From Ectothiorhodospiraceae bacterium (GTDB lineage: Bacteria > Pseudomonadota > Gammaproteobacteria > Nitrococcales > AK92), in the NCBI GenBank assembly GCA_029263635.1, contig JAJUFY010000143.1, positions 1 through 6,012 of the forward strand: a DNA stretch of 6,012 nucleotides, written 5' to 3'. This document shows positions 5,467-6,012 of the stretch, piece by piece. The translations under genes and the position numbers were made by a program. The notes under the pieces were generated by a model. It was not told the DNA's origin, ran no database searches, and saw nothing but the letters and a program-made list of their open reading frames with translations. The first letter of the stretch is position 1, and each line of letters opens with the position of its first letter.

Positions 5467-5481
5467 CGTGCTGGTAGCACG
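5467..5481. repeat. Perfect inverted repeat CGTGCT-N3-AGCACG in the divergent promoter region
   Basis: CGTGCT (5467-5472) and AGCACG (5476-5481) are exact inverse complements around GGT. The dyad lies directly before the AATAAT -10-like element of the hydroxylase gene, i.e. in its -10/-35 spacer, a typical place for a repressor operator. As RNA it would be a small hairpin with a 3-nt loop. Confidence 0.42.
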
Positions 5482-5483
5482 TG

Positions 5484-5522
5484 AATAATCAAAACGATAA
5501 GCAGAGAAGACGAACGGAGGAG
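5484..5522 (+). promoter_or_regulatory. Candidate -10 and ribosome binding site of the fatty acid hydroxylase gene
   Basis: AATAAT (5484-5489) matches the -10 consensus at 5 of 6 positions, with only a poor -35 (TCAAGA at 5460-5465, 18-bp spacing, 3 of 6). That would fit an activator-dependent promoter. The purine-rich GGAGGAG (5516-5522) is a strong Shine-Dalgarno, with AGGAG 9 nt before the GTG at 5532. Confidence 0.4.
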
Positions 5523-5531
5523 AGCACTGCC

Positions 5532-6012
5532 GTGGAGATGGTCAGCGCGCTCATCGGCCCCTTGGGCTTCGAATCGTTGGTGTTAATGATGCTGGCGCCC
5601 GTGTTCCTCGCCTGCATCGCCTGGGAGGCACTGTACTGGCACGGCCGGCGGCCCGTTTACAGCTGGCGCGACACGCTCGGCAACGCAGCCCTCGCCTTGA
5701 GCCATCAAATCGTCGATGCAGCTGCCTGGATGGGGCTGATCGGGCTGTTCTGGCTGGCTTATGAGTTCCGCCTGTTCGACATCCCGACCACGGCCTGGTC
5801 GGTGGCACTGCTGTTTCTGCTGCAGGACTTCTGCTACTACTGGTTCCATCGAGCGAGCCACCGGATTCGCTGGCTGTGGGCATCCCATGTGGTCCATCAC
5901 TCGTCGCAGCGGCTGAACCTGTCGACCGCGTTCCGCCAGAGCCTGATGTACCCGGTTTCGGGCATGTGGGTCTTCTGGCTGCCGCTGGTGCTATTGGGCT
6001 TCAGGCCCGAAC
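5532..6012 (+). CDS. Fatty acid hydroxylase / sterol desaturase-family membrane protein (3' end outside window)
   Basis: The frame is open from 5532 to the window end, giving 160 complete codons. This is an integral-membrane di-iron oxygenase of the fatty acid hydroxylase superfamily (ERG3/AGMO-like); such enzymes hydroxylate or desaturate lipids using two iron ions held by histidine boxes. Two boxes are visible: HRASH (His106-His110, H-x3-H) after the typical DFCYYWF, and HVVHH (His119-His123, H-x2-H-H). The last box should lie beyond the window. Hydrophobic segments at about residues 13-31, 60-82 and 88-104 precede and enclose the active site, and another is near 138-156. I chose the GTG at 5532 for its Shine-Dalgarno spacing; an ATG at 5538 and a GTG at 5481 are alternatives. 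It is divergent from the AraC-type regulator, which probably controls it. The lipid substrate cannot be told from the sequence. Confidence 0.93.
   Translation, partial: MEMVSALIGPLGFESLVLMMLAPVFLACIAWEALYWHGRRPVYSWRDTLGNAALALSHQIVDAAAWMGLIGLFWLAYEFRLFDIPTTAWSVALLFLLQDFCYYWFHRASHRIRWLWASHVVHHSSQRLNLSTAFRQSLMYPVSGMWVFWLPLVLLGFRPE

Noticed and set aside
5481..5531. N-terminal extension of the hydroxylase from the GTG at 5481
   Set aside because: The added residues are highly polar, no Shine-Dalgarno precedes that codon, and the strong GGAGGAG at 5516-5522 would lie inside the coding region.
5583..5900. 105-aa - strand frame opposite the hydroxylase gene
   Set aside because: The + strand frame carries both histidine boxes and transmembrane segments; the antisense frame has no recognisable features.
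1..6012. Mobile elements, CRISPR arrays, tRNA or rRNA genes, phage or defence genes
   Set aside because: No transposase, terminal repeats, regularly spaced repeats, tRNA-like cloverleaf or phage/defence domain was found on either strand.

Overview
The window is GC-rich, densely coding bacterial DNA with short intergenic gaps. Gene content (a YghU-type glutathione transferase, a Tat-exported periplasmic glucan enzyme OpgD, an AraC-family regulator with an arabinose-binding-like N-terminal domain, a membrane fatty acid hydroxylase) points to a Gram-negative proteobacterium, most likely a high-GC gammaproteobacterium. That placement is inferred from protein families and base composition, not from a marker gene.

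Layout. The left part reads on the + strand. It holds the 3' end of a yghU-like gene (2-412), a strong hairpin, a small predicted lipoprotein (523-717), a 119-bp gap with a 24-bp near-perfect palindrome, and an exported six-bladed Asp-box beta-propeller protein (837-2192). The middle part reads on the - strand. opgD (3803-2241) converges on the propeller gene across a 48-bp gap with two hairpins. Next come an unrecognised 94-aa protein (4275-3991) and an AraC-type regulator (5407-4394). On the right, a fatty acid hydroxylase/sterol desaturase-family membrane protein (from 5532, running off the end) is divergent from the regulator.

How they fit together. Most genes look like separate transcription units: hairpins or gaps of about 110-190 bp separate them and no tight operon is visible. 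The clearest functional pairing is the divergent regulator/hydroxylase unit. Its 124-bp intergenic region has a perfect TTGACA -35 for the regulator and a 6-bp direct repeat at 21-bp spacing (two helical turns) that overlaps this -35 and lies just upstream of the hydroxylase promoter region. It also has a separate perfect inverted repeat. This suggests an autoregulated AraC-type activator controlling the hydroxylase, with a probably leaderless regulator mRNA. opgD keeps both acidic residues known to be catalytic in the E. coli enzyme, so it should be an active periplasmic beta-1,2-glucan hydrolase. I see no mobile element, CRISPR array, tRNA, rRNA or novel multi-gene system; the least explained parts are the 94-aa protein, the propeller protein and the regulatory DNA.
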